Shown piece by piece: positions 7,252-16,775 of a stretch of DNA of 64,000 nt. Position numbers and translations under genes: made by a program. Numbering within the stretch: the first letter of the stretch is position 1; every line of letters begins with the position of its first letter. Below the pieces are notes generated by a model, which saw nothing but the letters and a program-made list of their open reading frames with translations, did not search any database and was not told the DNA's origin. The stretch spans positions 9,545-73,544 of the forward strand of contig CAMTUH010000010.1 in NCBI GenBank assembly GCA_947084935.1, in the 5' to 3' direction. Source of the stretch: CAMTUH01 sp947084935 (lineage in GTDB: Bacteria > Pseudomonadota > Gammaproteobacteria > Coxiellales > Coxiellaceae).

Positions 7252-8473
7252 ATTTAGGAAGTCGCAGAGGCAAGGTTGAAAATCCGAGTCCGGAAAATAA
7301 GGCAAACAGATGTAATTCGGTTGTGTCGCTCAGCCACGCATTGGCCAGGCATCCTAATACCATCCCAATGAGTAAAATTCGTGTGAGATAACGCCACTCG
7401 TCGTCTAAGTAAAGGCTGTTTTTCCACTGAAAAAGAAGCAATAAAATAATATACGCGATTCCGACGAGCCCTAATTCGACACCCACGTTAATAAAGCTGT
7501 TGTACGCGGTTCTTAAGATGTCGGTCGGTTGTGTTATTTCTCGTGGGAGGTTGGCATAAGCGGCAGAGAAACTTCCCGTACCATGACCCAAAATGGGTTT
7601 TTGCTTAATCAGCTGAAATGCGTTTTTAATGGATTGAATGCGAATACCCATGGAAGTGAGTGCGTGGCTTTGTTGGTATTTTTGGGTTTCATTGATCGTG
7701 CTGATCATACGGTGCTTAAATTCGGTCGAGAAAGAAAAAGCCAACGTGCTGAGAGCCACCAGCGCAATGAATGCACCGAGAATGCCCCGCCATCCGAAGT
7801 AAAGGCCCGAGGTATACAGAAGCAAAGCGGCGAAGATAACGTAACCGGATCGGCCATCACTAACGAACAATACGTTGTACACCATCAATAAAATGAGTAT
7901 GCCGTAAAACCAACGAAGTCGACGGGCATTCAGCCATCGATACATCAGAATAAAGGAAGCATAAGCCATGAGAAAATTTTGAATGATGTGGTCTTTAAAC
8001 ACGCTTCCCTGATCAAAACGCGTGTGGAATAAATCGTGTTTGAAATAATATTTCACGTAGGACAGGACGAGAGTAATCATCATCGCCAACAAAAATGCAT
8101 CAATGGCATAACGCCGCCATCTTTGCCAGTGTTCACCGTGCAAAGAGATCATCAAGAAAGCTGCCGCTAGAAAGCAGCTCGTCCTGAAGAGGCCGCGCCA
8201 CAGCTCGTGAGCGGGGGCAATTGAATAAGTCACCCCGATGAGGGACAACACAAAGAAGCCGATAAAAAGGAGCGCCACGGGATGCGCAATGAGGCGTCGC
8301 CACAGGGGCGCTTCTTTCACAGGGACAAAAAGGCTAAGCAGGGCGACCACGGGAAAAAGGGTGTCTGTCGCGCTAGTTGAGAGGGGTAGGGCAAAAGCGC
8401 AGACGACGAGCAGGCTCCCTACAACCCATTGAAAAATTCTCGGCAGCCACCAAGGATTTAGCGCATCGTGCAT
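7220..8473 (-). CDS. waaL: O-antigen ligase family membrane protein
   Basis: A 417-residue polytopic protein with about 10-12 hydrophobic segments from residue 12 to 395. It has the large periplasmic loop (about residues 255-325) and the conserved segment KQKPILGHGTGSFSAAY, typical of the Wzy_C/WaaL family. WaaL joins undecaprenyl-linked O-antigen to lipid A-core on the periplasmic side of the inner membrane. The neighbouring heptose and mannose genes support this over a polymerase (Wzy) role, but the two cannot be separated by sequence alone. Confidence 0.8.
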   Translation of the reverse strand: MHDALNPWWLPRIFQWVVGSLLVVCAFALPLSTSATDTLFPVVALLSLFVPVKEAPLWRRLIAHPVALLFIGFFVLSLIGVTYSIAPAHELWRGLFRTSCFLAAAFLMISLHGEHWQRWRRYAIDAFLLAMMITLVLSYVKYYFKHDLFHTRFDQGSVFKDHIIQNFLMAYASFILMYRWLNARRLRWFYGILILLMVYNVLFVSDGRSGYVIFAALLLYTSGLYFGWRGILGAFIALVALSTLAFSFSTEFKHRMISTINETQKYQQSHALTSMGIRIQSIKNAFQLIKQKPILGHGTGSFSAAYANLPREITQPTDILRTAYNSFINVGVELGLVGIAYIILLLLFQWKNSLYLDDEWRYLTRILLIGMVLGCLANAWLSDTTELHLFALFSGLGFSTLPLRLPKYEKIFTAQIR

Positions 8474-8539
8474 GATTTTCTGTCTGAATCACATTAGAAT
8501 AAGCGACCAGTGTATCATGATGAATTTGAGATTTACACG

Positions 8540-9637
8540 ATGGAATTACACCTTCTCGAGCCCACGTTAGCGGATCAAACGGGTCACTGCCATGGTTACG
8601 TTCAGAGCCTGATTGAAGCCAATCGAGCCCAAGACCTCGCACTGCACGTGTGGTTGGATCGGCGCGGACGTCATTTGTATTCGGGATTGCCTATACACAG
8701 CCACGGGTATTTTTCTCGGCGTTTGCGGCAGTGGCAAAAATTATGGTGCCTGCGATCGCTGATCAAATCACAACAGAATATTTTTATCCCGACGGCGGGC
8801 CGAACGGATTTAGTTTATTTAAATTGGCTGCTTAAAGGAAAAAAATATTCAGGAAAAATATTTTTGCATTTTCATCAATTTAAAGCGACGTCAAAAAAAA
8901 TGGCGCTATTAAAACGAATAGCCGCTGCTCATCCTCAATTCATTATTATGACGCCTACCGAAGGGTTGTCGGTAATTTTTAAAGAGAGTGGATTCCTAAA
9001 TTGTGAATGGGTGCCGTGCCCGGGTTACGCCCCGCGCTCTCATCCCGACAATAAAAATCCTCAATTTGGAAAAATTATTTTCGCGGGAGCCGCGCGTTCC
9101 GATAAAGGATTTCCCGAAGTAGTGCGTTTTGTGGAATACATGACGCAACGCTTGCCATCAGTTCGTTTTGAAATACAAATATCGCCGCCGCATTCAGGAC
9201 GATACGACAAAGCCAGTGAAAGCGCTTTGTCGCGATTAAAAAACGTAACTCACCCCAACTTAGTTTTGCACGAGAGAACTCTGGGCCGGGGTGCTTATCA
9301 GGCCTTGTTTACTAACGCTATTTGCTTATTGACCTACGATCCCGACAGCTATCGGCACAAGTTCAGCGGAGTTGCACTCGATGCTTTTTATGCAGGGTGT
9401 CCGGTTATTTCCGTGGTGAACACCTGGACCGGAGAGACGACGAAGCGTTTCGAGGCAGGAATTGCCCTCACCCATCGATCTCCAGAAAATATGTTCATCG
9501 CCCTGCAAACCATTCGTAAAAATTACGCCCACTATCAAAAAAATGCAAAACACGCCAGTACGATTTTGCAACAAGAACACAGTCCGCAGAATACCCTGCG
9601 CACGATAAAAAAATATCTGGATCAGACGAATGAGTAA
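8540..9637 (+). CDS. Glycosyltransferase, GT-B type (probably family 4-like)
   Basis: About 365 residues starting at MELHLLEPTLADQTGH; a longer GTG-started form from 8510 is possible. The C-terminal half has a GT1/GT4-like nucleotide-sugar domain, with IIFAGAARSDKGFPEVVRF and ALDAFYAGCPVISV followed by an acidic Glu in TWTGETTKRFE. The N-terminal acceptor domain lacks the classical glycine-rich motif. It is divergent from waaL and translationally coupled (8-base overlap) to the next transferase, so it very probably adds a sugar to the LPS core or O-chain. Donor and acceptor are unknown. Confidence 0.7.
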   Translation: MELHLLEPTLADQTGHCHGYVQSLIEANRAQDLALHVWLDRRGRHLYSGLPIHSHGYFSRRLRQWQKLWCLRSLIKSQQNIFIPTAGRTDLVYLNWLLKGKKYSGKIFLHFHQFKATSKKMALLKRIAAAHPQFIIMTPTEGLSVIFKESGFLNCEWVPCPGYAPRSHPDNKNPQFGKIIFAGAARSDKGFPEVVRFVEYMTQRLPSVRFEIQISPPHSGRYDKASESALSRLKNVTHPNLVLHERTLGRGAYQALFTNAICLLTYDPDSYRHKFSGVALDAFYAGCPVISVVNTWTGETTKRFEAGIALTHRSPENMFIALQTIRKNYAHYQKNAKHASTILQQEHSPQNTLRTIKKYLDQTNE

Positions 9638-10445
9638 AATATCGGTTTACATTATCGCCTTTAATCAAGCCGATAAAATAGAGTCGGCGATTAATAGCGT
9701 GTTGTGGGCAGACGAAGTGGTGGTGGTGGATTCGCGCAGTACCGATGGCACATCGGAGTTGGCTGAAAAATTAGGTGCGCGTGTAGTGCACGTTCCTTTT
9801 TGCGGGTTTGGTGAGTTGCGAAATCGGGCGATTGAAGTGTGTCGGTACGAGTGGATTTTCAGTTTGGATTCGGACGAGCGCTGCACACCCGAAGTACGGG
9901 ATGAAATTTTATCGATCGTTCATTCGAAAGATGCGCTCGACGTTTATTTAATTCCGCGGAAAAATTATTTTATGGGCCGTTGGATCAAACATTCAGGTTG
10001 GTTTCCTGATTATCGGCAACCTCAGTTATTTCGAAAAGGTTGCTTGTCTTACGCGCCCGACATTGTTCACGAAAATTATAATTGTCACAGCAACAAGCCA
10101 ACGGGTTACTTAATTAATATGATTTGGCAGGTTCCCTTTCAGAATTTATCGGAAATGATGGGTAAAGCGAATCGGTATTCCAGCTTGGGTGTGGGGCGAC
10201 TGGAAAAAAAATACAAAACGGCTTCCATGGGAAGGGCGGTGATACACACGCTGTGGACGTTTTTTAAAGTGTACGTATTAAGACGAGGTTTTTTGGATGG
10301 ATGGCCGGGATTCGTGATTGCCGTGGGACACAGTTACGGTGCTTTTTACCGATACGCTAAATTTTACGAGAAAGAAAAACAATGGCCGAATCTACCGGCG
10401 TTTACTATTTATAAAGACCGTGTGGAAGAAAAGGAAATTCGATGA
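9630..10445 (+). CDS. GT2-family glycosyltransferase (WaaE/KdtX-like)
   Basis: A 271-residue GT-A fold enzyme. The N-terminus reads ISVYIIAFNQADKIESAINS, then VVVVDSRSTDGTSELA with the DxD-like acidic motif SLDSDERC near residue 75, typical of the LPS core beta-glucosyltransferase WaaE/KdtX group. The segment WFPDYRQPQLFRKG matches the second conserved block of this group. The C-terminal region has a hydrophobic, probably membrane-associated stretch. It probably transfers a hexose to heptose of the core. It overlaps the upstream transferase by 8 bases and manC by 4 bases. Confidence 0.82.
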   Translation: MSKISVYIIAFNQADKIESAINSVLWADEVVVVDSRSTDGTSELAEKLGARVVHVPFCGFGELRNRAIEVCRYEWIFSLDSDERCTPEVRDEILSIVHSKDALDVYLIPRKNYFMGRWIKHSGWFPDYRQPQLFRKGCLSYAPDIVHENYNCHSNKPTGYLINMIWQVPFQNLSEMMGKANRYSSLGVGRLEKKYKTASMGRAVIHTLWTFFKVYVLRRGFLDGWPGFVIAVGHSYGAFYRYAKFYEKEKQWPNLPAFTIYKDRVEEKEIR

Positions 10446-11902
10446 ATAAACTTATTATTCCCGTTATTTTGGCCGGTGGAAGCGGAAGCCGGTTGTGGCC
10501 GCTCTCGCGCTCGGCTTATCCGAAACAGTTTTTATCGTTGATTCATGATCACGAAACGTTACTGCAATCCACATTATTGAGACTGTCGAAAATGTCGGAC
10601 GTTCAATCGCCCGTGGTTGTTTGCCATGAAGATCATCGTTTTATTGTGGCGGAACAGATGCGTGAACTGGGGATCAACGCGCGTGCGATTATTTTGGAAC
10701 CGGCTGCAAAAAATACGGCACCCGCGATTGCGCTGGCTGCGAATTTTATTCACGCAGAAACTCCCGATGCGATTCTGTGGGTGATGCCGGCGGATCACGT
10801 GATTCACGATCCTCAAGCACTGTTCGACGCATTGAAAGCTGCTGAAAGCGCGATCGAAGAAGAGAAATTAATTGCGTTTGGAATTCACGCGCAGTATCCG
10901 GAAACCGCATACGGTTATATCAAAGTGAAGGAACGAACACGAGACGGTGTTTATCCTATTGATCGATTCGTTGAAAAACCCGATTTTTCTACGGCAGAAT
11001 CGTATGTCCGCACGGGACAATATTACTGGAATTGTGGTATTTTTGCATTTCGTGCTGAAACGTATTTACGCGAACTTGATCGTTTCTCTCCTGAGATGGC
11101 GAGCGCGTGTGAAAAAGCTGTAAAAACCGCGCAAAACGACGGAGATTTTGTTCGTCCTTCGAGGCCGTTGTTGGCGGCATGTCCCAGCAATTCGATTGAT
11201 TACGCGGTGATGGAAAAAACGGATCGCAGTATCATGACGCTCTTGCAGTCTTCGTGGAACGACGTCGGTTCTTGGGATGCGCTCATGCGTGAACACCAAC
11301 GAGATGAATGGGGAAATGTAAAATTGGGCGACGTCATTACTCAAGGGGTGAATAATTCTTATCTCCGTTCCGATCATAAAATGTTAGCCGTTTCTGGCGT
11401 GAGTGATCACGTTGTCGTCGTCACCGACGATGCCGTATTGGTGGCGCACAAAGATCATTGTCAAAATATTAAGAATTTGGTCAATGTGTTAAAAACCGAT
11501 AATCGTGAAGAAGCAGAATTACATTTAACCGTGCATCGTCCGTGGGGTTCTTACCACACTATTTCCGACGGGCCACATTTTAAAGTGAAAAAAATTGTCG
11601 TCAAGCCGAAGCATCGCTTGTCGTTGCAGCGCCACCAACAACGCTCGGAACATTGGGTGATTATTTCGGGTGAGGCTAATATCATTAATGGAGAGCGATC
11701 GGTGACGCTTCGTGCGAATGAATCCGCGTTTATTCCGGCGAATACTCTGCATCGGTTATCGAATGAGACGGATGAGCCGCTGGAGTTGATAGAAGTTCAG
11801 GTGGGAACGTATTTGGGTGAGGATGATATTGAGCGCTTTGAGGACGTGTATGGGCGAGCTGGAAATTTCGCGCCCGACATGGTTACTGCTGATGAAGTAT
11901 AA
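10442..11902 (+). CDS. manC: Mannose-1-phosphate guanylyltransferase / mannose-6-phosphate isomerase
   Basis: A 486-residue bifunctional type II enzyme. The N-terminal nucleotidyltransferase has VILAGGSGSRLWPLSR, WVMPADHVI and FVEKPD. The C-terminal cupin isomerase has RPWGSYHTI, LSLQRHQQRSEHWVIISGEA and the metal-ligand region FIPANTLHRL. It makes GDP-mannose, the precursor of mannose and of branched sugars such as virenose in Coxiella O-antigen (known for the genus). The ATGA overlap with the upstream transferase indicates one operon. Confidence 0.93.
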   Translation: MNKLIIPVILAGGSGSRLWPLSRSAYPKQFLSLIHDHETLLQSTLLRLSKMSDVQSPVVVCHEDHRFIVAEQMRELGINARAIILEPAAKNTAPAIALAANFIHAETPDAILWVMPADHVIHDPQALFDALKAAESAIEEEKLIAFGIHAQYPETAYGYIKVKERTRDGVYPIDRFVEKPDFSTAESYVRTGQYYWNCGIFAFRAETYLRELDRFSPEMASACEKAVKTAQNDGDFVRPSRPLLAACPSNSIDYAVMEKTDRSIMTLLQSSWNDVGSWDALMREHQRDEWGNVKLGDVITQGVNNSYLRSDHKMLAVSGVSDHVVVVTDDAVLVAHKDHCQNIKNLVNVLKTDNREEAELHLTVHRPWGSYHTISDGPHFKVKKIVVKPKHRLSLQRHQQRSEHWVIISGEANIINGERSVTLRANESAFIPANTLHRLSNETDEPLELIEVQVGTYLGEDDIERFEDVYGRAGNFAPDMVTADEV

Positions 11903-11923
11903 TGTCGACGACAAAGGTGAAAA

Positions 11924-13360
11924 ATGTTAAAACCCATTGATATTCCCTCTTATGAAAACGTGCGTGTGATCGTGTACGGCGATCTGATGTTGGATCGATA
12001 TTGGCATGGAGAAGCGTCGCGTATTTCTCCCGAGGCTCCCGTTCCGGTCGTGCGTGTCAATGAGGCACAAGCTAGGCCCGGCGGTGCAGCGAACGTGGCG
12101 CTGAACATGGCGTCTCTGGGCGGTTGCGTCACGTTGATGGGGCTGGTGGGAGCGGATAAAGAAGCTGATGAATTGCGTACGGCACTGACGTCGCAGAACA
12201 TCGTTTGCCGCTTTCAGTCGGTTCCTGAATATTCAACGGTGACGAAGCTGCGCGTGCTCGGACAAAACCAGCAATTATTGCGGTTGGATTTTGAGAACCC
12301 TCTGGACCACTATGACGATCGCGATCTCCTTAAAAAGTACGAGCAGGAATTAACTCAAAATCACGTGGTGGTACTTTCCGATTATTCAAAAGGCGCTTTA
12401 TTTAATTCTCTCGTTCTCATTCAAAAAGCAAAAGAGCGCGGCATTCCGGTTTTCGTAGATCCCAAGTCCAGTGATTTTAATCGCTATCGCGGCGCTACGG
12501 TGGTGACGCCTAATTTAAAAGAATTTGAAGCCGTTGTCGGTGAATGTGAAAACGATGACGTGTTGATTCAACGCGCACGTCGGTTGATTGATGAGTTTGA
12601 TTTTGGCGGCCTCCTCATCACGCGCGGTAAACAGGGAATGATGTTAATTCAGAAAAATTGTGAAGCAATTCATTTGCCCGCGCTCGCGCGGGAAGTGTAT
12701 GACGTTACCGGTGCGGGCGACACGGTGATTGCCGTGTTGGTGGCGTCTGTTGCAGCGGGAAGTTCTTTAGCAGATGCAGCTGAATTATCCAATCTCGCAG
12801 CCGGCATTGTCGTGCGAAAATTAGGGGCAGCTACCGTGACGCCACCGGAATTACGGCGTGAATTACAGACGGCTACGGGCTCACACGTGGGTGCACTCAC
12901 GGAAAAAGAATTATTGTTGACGGTGGCTGATGCACGCGCGCAAGGTGAGCGAATCGTCATGACGAACGGGTGTTTCGATGTGTTGCACGCCGGCCATGTC
13001 GATTATTTAGAAAAAGCCAAAGCGTTAGGGGATCGGCTCATCGTTGCTGTGAATGATGATGCATCGGTATCCCGTTTAAAAGGCGCGGAGCGCCCGCTCA
13101 ATCCGCTCGCCGCGCGGATGTCGGTGTTGGCGGCTTTACGCTTCGTCGATTGGGTAGTGCCCTTTTCGGAAGAGTCACCGGCTCGTTTGATTGGTGCGGT
13201 GCGTCCTGATGTGCTCGTGAAGGGGGATGATTATCAAATTGAAGAAATCGCGGGAAGCGATGCAGTGATTAAAAACGGCGGAACAGTACTGACTATTCCT
13301 TTGCGCACGGGGTTTTCAACGACTGGCCTCATCGAGAAAATCAGAGGGATAAAAGTATGA
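11924..13360 (+). CDS. hldE: Bifunctional heptose-7-phosphate kinase / heptose-1-phosphate adenylyltransferase
   Basis: A 478-residue fusion. The N-terminal PfkB-type kinase (about 1-320) has RPGGAANVALNMASLGG and the catalytic VTGAGDTVIAVL. The C-terminal cytidylyltransferase-like domain (about 345-478) has MTNGCFDVLHAGHVDYLEKA with the HxGH signature. It phosphorylates D-glycero-beta-D-manno-heptose-7-phosphate and then, after GmhB removes the 7-phosphate, makes ADP-heptose for the LPS inner core. A ribosome site AAAGGTG precedes the ATG. It overlaps hldD by 4 bases. Confidence 0.95.
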   Translation: MLKPIDIPSYENVRVIVYGDLMLDRYWHGEASRISPEAPVPVVRVNEAQARPGGAANVALNMASLGGCVTLMGLVGADKEADELRTALTSQNIVCRFQSVPEYSTVTKLRVLGQNQQLLRLDFENPLDHYDDRDLLKKYEQELTQNHVVVLSDYSKGALFNSLVLIQKAKERGIPVFVDPKSSDFNRYRGATVVTPNLKEFEAVVGECENDDVLIQRARRLIDEFDFGGLLITRGKQGMMLIQKNCEAIHLPALAREVYDVTGAGDTVIAVLVASVAAGSSLADAAELSNLAAGIVVRKLGAATVTPPELRRELQTATGSHVGALTEKELLLTVADARAQGERIVMTNGCFDVLHAGHVDYLEKAKALGDRLIVAVNDDASVSRLKGAERPLNPLAARMSVLAALRFVDWVVPFSEESPARLIGAVRPDVLVKGDDYQIEEIAGSDAVIKNGGTVLTIPLRTGFSTTGLIEKIRGIKV

Positions 13361-14316
13361 TTATCGTTACCGGCGGCGCGGGATTTATTGGCAGCAATAT
13401 CGTTCACGCATTAAATGCGCGTGGGCGGACGGATATTTTAGTCGTCGATGATTTAACCAACGGAAAGAAATACCGTAATCTCATCGGCGCACAACTTTTT
13501 GATTATCAGGATTACGAAGATTTTTTAGCGGACGTTATTGCCGATAAAATTTTTGCTAAGAAAGTTGATGCAATTTTTCACGAAGGAGCGTGTTCCGCAA
13601 CGACCGAGTGGGATGGTCGGCATATGATGCGCGCTAATTATGATTACTCGAAACATCTGTTTCACTACAGTGTGCAGCATTGCATTCCGTTCGTTTACGC
13701 GTCCAGCGCTGCCGTTTATGGGATGAATAGTCAATTTGAAGAATCGTCTGTTTTGGAAGCGCCGCTGAATGTGTATGGTTATTCAAAATGGATTTTCGAT
13801 CAGTACGTTTTGCGGCATTTGCCCGAGCTGCGTTCGCCGGTAGTTGGGTTGCGTTATTTTAATGTGTACGGACCGCGCGAGCAGCACAAAGGATCGATGG
13901 CCAGTGTGGCCCTGCATGCCATGAGTCAATTGCGGGAGTCTGGTGTTGTGCGCTTGTTTGAGGGATGCGATGGCTATGCTCATGGAGAACAGGTACGCGA
14001 TTTTATTTCGGTGGAAGACGTCGTAAAAGTAAATCTGTGGTTCATGGAAAATCCCGGTAAAACGGGGGTATTTAACGTAGGAACGGGTAAAGCCCGTCCT
14101 TTTAATGACGTCGCCAGAAATTTAATTTCGTTACACGGATCCGGAAAAATCGAATATATTCCCTTTCCCGAAAAATTACGCGGTGCCTATCAAAGCTTCA
14201 CACAAGCAAACGTCACGCGATTACGTGACGCCGGTTACCACACATCTTTTCTCACGCTCGAAGAAGGATTGGAGCGATATTGGCAGTGGGTTAATGCCAC
14301 ACCCATCAAGGTTTAA
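13357..14316 (+). CDS. hldD: ADP-L-glycero-D-manno-heptose 6-epimerase
   Basis: A 319-residue short-chain dehydrogenase-like epimerase. The N-terminal NADP-binding motif is GGAGFIGSNIVHAL. HEGACSATTEWDGR is characteristic of HldD, as is the active-site YGYSKWIFD (YxxxK); LRYFNVYGPRE follows. It converts ADP-D,D-heptose from HldE to the L,D form used by WaaF. It starts in an ATGA overlap with hldE. Confidence 0.95.
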   Translation: MIIVTGGAGFIGSNIVHALNARGRTDILVVDDLTNGKKYRNLIGAQLFDYQDYEDFLADVIADKIFAKKVDAIFHEGACSATTEWDGRHMMRANYDYSKHLFHYSVQHCIPFVYASSAAVYGMNSQFEESSVLEAPLNVYGYSKWIFDQYVLRHLPELRSPVVGLRYFNVYGPREQHKGSMASVALHAMSQLRESGVVRLFEGCDGYAHGEQVRDFISVEDVVKVNLWFMENPGKTGVFNVGTGKARPFNDVARNLISLHGSGKIEYIPFPEKLRGAYQSFTQANVTRLRDAGYHTSFLTLEEGLERYWQWVNATPIKV

Positions 14317-14406
14317 TTCGCACAAACCCATTTATGGAAAAGGTTACTGTATTGAATACGGGATGAAAATTGGAGCAAACTGAGTATAATCCAAACAGGA
14401 CAGATA

Positions 14407-14979
14407 ATGCGTACAACTAAAATGAACAATATTTGCGTATTTGCCGGTGCTGCTCAAAGCGGCAATTCAGCTTATACACAAGCAGCGTGCCAACTGGGAG
14501 GCGCCCTGGTTTCAAAAAACTTAGGGCTTGTTTATGGTGGTGCTAATATTGGATTAATGGCTGAGCTGGCAAATTCCGTTCTCAGCCTAAATGGTACTGC
14601 AGTTGGCGTTATCCCAAAAGCACTCCTGCATCACGAAATTGCACATCAGCATTTGACCCATCTGCACATCGTTGATTCAATGCACGACAGAAAACGGTTA
14701 ATGGATGAATTGGCTGACGGCTTTATCGCATTCCCCGGGGGATTGGGAACATTGGAAGAAACTTTTGAGATATGGAATGCTATCAAAATGGGTTTGTGTA
14801 AAAAACCACTGGGTTTACTCAATATTAACGGTTATTTTAATGAATTACTTAATTTCTTAAATCACGCTATCAGAGAAGAATTTATAAAAAAGGATCATCT
14901 CAAGATGATCATTATCGGTGATAATCCGTTGACGCTCGTCGAACAAGTGTCTGAGCTGATGTTGCATGAAATTTCTTAG
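14407..14979 (+). CDS. LOG-family nucleoside-monophosphate phosphoribohydrolase
   Basis: A 190-residue protein with the two family signatures: the PGGxGTxxE motif (AFPGGLGTLEETFEIWNAIK, about residues 111-130) and, earlier, GLVYGGANIGLM and MHDRKRLM. These enzymes, formerly annotated as lysine decarboxylases, cleave cytokinin riboside 5'-monophosphate or AMP-like nucleotides to base and ribose 5-phosphate. AGGA is well placed before the ATG. It stands alone after the LPS operon, and the bacterial substrate is unknown. Confidence 0.85.
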   Translation: MRTTKMNNICVFAGAAQSGNSAYTQAACQLGGALVSKNLGLVYGGANIGLMAELANSVLSLNGTAVGVIPKALLHHEIAHQHLTHLHIVDSMHDRKRLMDELADGFIAFPGGLGTLEETFEIWNAIKMGLCKKPLGLLNINGYFNELLNFLNHAIREEFIKKDHLKMIIIGDNPLTLVEQVSELMLHEIS

Positions 14980-15022
14980 GTTGGGCTATATGGTGCAATA
15001 AGTTAAGACTATAAAATGTGGT

Positions 15023-15886
15023 ATGGACGGCTTAATACTTAAAAATCATTTTTCATTAAATGCCAGCAGTGAAGTTGGAGAAATCTGCAATTCACCCTTG
15101 CAGAGTATAGGAATAACCTATTTCAACTACATCAAGATTTATCAAGACGGATCTCGAGATCTCTTAACTAATAATGCTCCTTGGATAGATCATTTTTATA
15201 GAAATGCACTCTATCAGTCGGCTGCCACAGTAGATATCGAGCATTTATTGCCAAAGGGGTATTTTCTCTGGTCCGAGTTGGAGAGAAGTGACCCTATCTA
15301 TAGCCAAGGAAGGGAATCTTTTAACATCGACAACGGAGTGAGCTTTGTAATTAAGCGCAAAGATGCCACACTTTTATATATTTTTGCTTCGACTCGTGAA
15401 AACTATACAATAAATAATTATTATTTGCGAAATATTGATTTATTTAAACGATTCATCTTGTTTTTTAACGATAAAGGCTCGGATTTAATAAAAAAATCTT
15501 CTAAAAACCGTATTTACCTTCCAGAAAAACAAATTATTACTCCCAATCGTTTACGAGAAATAAAGATCAGCATTTCTAAGAGAGAAGAGTTTTATCGTGA
15601 GACGCCAATAGAAAGATTTTATCTGATAAACCAGTCAGATAAATGCTATTTGACTCAAAAACAGGCAGAATGCGCTGCCTATCTGGTAGCTGGGGCTACA
15701 GCAAAACAATCCGCCAAAGCGATCGGTATATCCTATCGCACAGTAGAGGGGTATATCGATAATATAAAAGAAAAGATTTTTCTTTTAACGGGTATAAAAC
15801 CAAGCAAGAATGAATTGATTAAGATATTGCGAGATTCAGGAGTCCACGATGTCGTTTATCCGAATAAAATCGAAATTTGTAAGTAA
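15023..15886 (+). CDS. LuxR-family transcriptional regulator (solo)
   Basis: A 287-residue protein. The C-terminal 65 residues form a LuxR-type helix-turn-helix (LTQKQAECAAYLVAGATAKQ, SAKAIGISYRTVEGYIDNIK). The N-terminal 190 residues are unrecognised and probably a sensory or PAS/autoinducer-like domain; the Asp-Trp-rich acyl-homoserine-lactone signature is not obvious. No luxI-type synthase is in the window. The gene is A+T-rich and stands alone. It may regulate the adjacent unknown gene. Similar solo regulators are common in Legionellales. Confidence 0.72.
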   Translation: MDGLILKNHFSLNASSEVGEICNSPLQSIGITYFNYIKIYQDGSRDLLTNNAPWIDHFYRNALYQSAATVDIEHLLPKGYFLWSELERSDPIYSQGRESFNIDNGVSFVIKRKDATLLYIFASTRENYTINNYYLRNIDLFKRFILFFNDKGSDLIKKSSKNRIYLPEKQIITPNRLREIKISISKREEFYRETPIERFYLINQSDKCYLTQKQAECAAYLVAGATAKQSAKAIGISYRTVEGYIDNIKEKIFLLTGIKPSKNELIKILRDSGVHDVVYPNKIEICK

Positions 15887-15989
15887 CCGAAGTACACACG
15901 GTCTTTACAAGCACCGTATTTAATACGGATATTTTACCCGTTATTAACGCCTTACTATCAATGCTGACTAAATTAAAAGGAAAACGCAT

Positions 15990-16319
15990 ATGGAAAATAT
16001 TATTCCCATAGAATCAACAACCTCTTTTATGAACCTCGAGGCGCTACAAGCTTCCTTCGACCCCGAGCCCGTCGAGCCGGATTATTACGTCCGTAATCTC
16101 GAGCGTTTTGGGATTATTTGCTATAAGCAGATGGGAGATCTGACCCGGTGTTTTGCTTTTGCGTGGCAAATCACTGCAGACACTCGATTGTTTATCCGAT
16201 TTGATGAGCGTGATCGCCACTTCATTCAGTCGCTGGCGCGCAGAGAACGCAAAGACAGTTGGTATCAAGAAGCGGGCAAACAACTGCGGCAGCTCGGATT
16301 CGAAAAGTTTACGGAATAA
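15990..16319 (+). CDS. Hypothetical protein
   Basis: A 109-residue soluble protein I do not recognise. AAAAGG lies just upstream of the ATG. It has an acidic Pro/Glu-rich N-terminus (DPEPVEPDYY), a middle with beta-like character (ICYKQMGDLTRCFAFAWQIT) and a basic Arg/Lys/Glu-rich helical end. No signal peptide or transmembrane segment is present. It lies between the LuxR-type gene and vapBC. Confidence 0.55.
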   Translation: MENIIPIESTTSFMNLEALQASFDPEPVEPDYYVRNLERFGIICYKQMGDLTRCFAFAWQITADTRLFIRFDERDRHFIQSLARRERKDSWYQEAGKQLRQLGFEKFTE

Positions 16320-16344
16320 TGTTGCTTTGTACGTATTACAATAG

Positions 16345-16500
16345 ATAGCAGAAATTCCTTGATTTCGCGAAGTTTACCCCTGCGAAAGCAGGGGCTCCAT
16401 CAAGGCTACAATCTGCGGGCTCCGCCGCCCGGGTCACAGTTTAATTGTACAAGGGTACCCTGCCTTGAATGAGCGGCGATATCAGGCTTGCGAGGCGCTC
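16345..16500. repeat. Intergenic repeat-like stretch upstream of vapB
   Basis: The gap contains short hairpins such as CCCCTGCGAAAGCAGGGG at 16376-16393, and GGGCTCCGCCGCCCG near 16418. It also has TTCCTTGATTTC (reverse complement of a segment near 3382). No gene is visible. It resembles the other GC-rich dispersed palindromes of this genome. Confidence 0.45.
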
Positions 16501-16507
16501 ATTCATG

Positions 16508-16528
16508 GTATATACTTTAAGTATATAC
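16508..16528. promoter_or_regulatory. vapBC operator palindrome
   Basis: Perfect 10-bp arms GTATATACTT (16508-16517) and AAGTATATAC (16519-16528) around one base, 19 bases before the vapB ATG. VapB-VapC complexes classically bind such a palindrome to repress their own promoter. The TATA-like half-sites could also serve as the -10. Position and symmetry are seen; the regulatory role is inferred from the family. Confidence 0.7.
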
Positions 16529-16547
16529 ATTGTCGCGGAGTAGTACC

Positions 16548-16775
16548 ATGCGTAAAACTAAGGTATTCCGATCCGGAAATTCTCAGGCCGTCCGGCTCCC
16601 CAAAGACCTTCAATTGGATGTAGATGAGGTGGAGATTTTTAAACGCAATGATGAACTGGTGATTCGTAAAATCCCGGTGAATCTAGCGCAGGCCTTTACC
16701 TTGTTGGTCAAAATGCCTGAAGATTTTATGTCAGAAGGCCGAGAAGATGAGCCGCCTCAAGAGAGGGATTTTTAG
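16548..16775 (+). CDS. vapB: VapB-type antitoxin
   Basis: A 75-residue AbrB/SpoVT-fold protein: the N-terminus MRKTKVFRSGNSQAVRLPKD is the canonical swapped-hairpin DNA-binding motif of VapB/MazE antitoxins. The acidic C-terminus (SEGREDEPPQERDF) would wrap around the toxin. A GGAG site precedes the ATG. It overlaps vapC by one base, giving coupled translation, and a palindromic operator lies directly upstream. Confidence 0.9.
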   Translation: MRKTKVFRSGNSQAVRLPKDLQLDVDEVEIFKRNDELVIRKIPVNLAQAFTLLVKMPEDFMSEGREDEPPQERDF

